A stretch of DNA of 6,158 nucleotides, from NCBI GenBank assembly GCA_902773215.1, contig CACYDQ010000178.1, positions 1-6,158 on the forward strand, given 5' to 3'. Each line of letters begins with the position of its first letter. Within the stretch, counting starts at the first letter, position 1. Both the position numbers and the translations under genes were made by a program. Below the pieces are notes generated by a model. It was given only the letters and a program-made list of their open reading frames with translations, was not told where the DNA came from and did not search any database. Source of the stretch: an uncultured Spirochaetaceae bacterium. Its GTDB lineage: Bacteria > Spirochaetota > Spirochaetia > Treponematales > Treponemataceae. Below are positions 5,359 through 6,158 of this stretch, piece by piece.

Positions 5359-6158
5359 ACGTATTCTCGAACATAGCCTGGTTCTACACGAGCTACCTCA
5401 ACCCGGTCCTCGATATAACGATACTGACCCTCCTGATATACTGGGCCTATAAATTCGTCATCAGGACCAACGCCCTGCTGGTCTTGAGGGCGGTCATATA
5501 CTTCGTCATCTTCTATCTCATAGTAGTCGTCATCCTCAAGCTGGAAACCCTCAGCTGGATGCTCAACACAATCGCCCCTGCATTCTTCATAGGAGCTGTG
5601 ATAATCCTTCAGCCGGAAATGCGGAAAATCCTGATCAAGCTCGGCCAGACCGACTGGTTCCTGCTCGGGGGCAAAAAAAAGCATACCTACGTAGACTCCG
5701 TCCTGCTCGCCGCCTCCAAGTTGTCCCAGCAACGGAGGGGAATGCTCGTCGTGTTCATGAAGTCCTCCAGACTCGATCAGGTAATAAACAACGGCCAGAA
5801 GATAAACGCAGACTTATCGGAGAACCTGCTCGTCACGATATTCGGCCACGACACACCGATGCACGACGGGGCATGCGTCGTGCAGGGGAACAAGATACTT
5901 GCGGCAGGCTGCTTTCTCCCCGTCAGCGAGAACTATGACATCAAGAAGACCTACGGGACGCGGCACCGGGCGGCCCTGGGTCTGAGCGAGCAGTGTGACG
6001 CCGTGATACTCGTTGTCAGCGAGGAAACCGGGGCGATCAGCCTCGCCTACGACTCCCAGCTCCACTACGATCTTTCCATTGAAAACCTGACGAGGATATT
6101 GGAGAAAAAACTTGAGATTAAGAAAGAAGACAAGAAGATAGAGGATTCTGAAGATGAA
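5355..6158 (+). CDS. dacA: Diadenylate cyclase (c-di-AMP synthase) CdaA/DacA, cut by the window edge
   Basis: CdaA-type enzymes make cyclic di-AMP from two ATP at the inner membrane; c-di-AMP controls potassium and osmotic balance and cell-wall homeostasis. The 268 codons seen run open to the last base. Three membrane segments lie near 20-36, 41-61 and 66-86, followed by a DAC domain. Its two signature motifs are intact: D171-G-A in T-P-M-H-D-G-A and R203-H-R in G-T-R-H-R-A-A-L-G. The conserved V-S-E-E-T-G-A-I-S (221-229) follows. The tail from about 249 is rich in Lys, Glu and Asp and probably lies just before the true end, since family members are about 270-290 residues. In many bacteria a ybbR/cdaR regulator gene follows; that would lie outside the window. 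The start is a GTG with AGGGGG six bases upstream, overlapping folP. Confidence 0.96.
   Translation, partial: MNVFSNIAWFYTSYLNPVLDITILTLLIYWAYKFVIRTNALLVLRAVIYFVIFYLIVVVILKLETLSWMLNTIAPAFFIGAVIILQPEMRKILIKLGQTDWFLLGGKKKHTYVDSVLLAASKLSQQRRGMLVVFMKSSRLDQVINNGQKINADLSENLLVTIFGHDTPMHDGACVVQGNKILAAGCFLPVSENYDIKKTYGTRHRAALGLSEQCDAVILVVSEETGAISLAYDSQLHYDLSIENLTRILEKKLEIKKEDKKIEDSEDE

Noticed and set aside
5223..5732. 169-codon minus-strand reading frame over the folP-dacA junction
   Set aside because: It is opposite two confident genes, its composition is the mirror of their membrane and active-site codons, and it has no supporting signal.

Overview
The window looks like chromosomal DNA from a fairly GC-rich bacterium, most likely a spirochaete of the Treponema group. 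I infer this from the general resemblance of the Dxs, HemW and signal-peptidase-like proteins to treponemal ones as I remember them; no search was possible. Clear Shine-Dalgarno sites (AAGGAG, GGAGGA, AGGGGG) and sigma70-like promoters argue against Bacteroidota, which also carry the 29-residue ribosomal protein and a folP-dacA pair. All genes read on the + strand.

Layout. Bases 1-337 hold no gene. They contain a tandem array of 22-bp repeats running in from the left edge (1-124), then a long imperfect inverted repeat (139-290) with a small hairpin at its centre, then a promoter (319-347). A two-gene unit follows: a signal peptidase I-family membrane protein (356-1060) and hemW, a radical-SAM heme chaperone (1064-2281). 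A strong promoter overlapping the end of hemW drives a 29-codon gene (2331-2420) for a very basic ribosomal protein of the AURKAIP1/COX24 (mS38/bS22-like) family. Next comes a short leader with several small hairpins ending in an intrinsic terminator (2502-2525). Only 17 bases later begins a tightly coupled three-gene run: dxs (2543-4510), folP (4507-5358) and dacA/cdaA (5355 to beyond the right edge). Its two junctions are 4-base overlaps, ATGA and GTGA.

How the genes work together. These are mostly housekeeping functions: membrane and secretion (signal peptidase-like), heme handling (HemW), the ribosome (bS22-like), isoprenoid precursor synthesis (Dxs), folate synthesis (FolP) and c-di-AMP signalling (DacA). 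The tight dxs-folP-dacA junctions imply one mRNA and translational coupling. The terminator just before dxs, with no obvious promoter after it, suggests the run depends on read-through from the small ribosomal-protein gene.

The most unusual points are three. The signal peptidase homologue appears to have lost both catalytic residues (Ser to Thr, Lys to Arg). The composite repeat region at the left edge is unexplained. The pre-dxs leader looks like a possible attenuator. I saw no phage genes, transposase, CRISPR array or tRNA.
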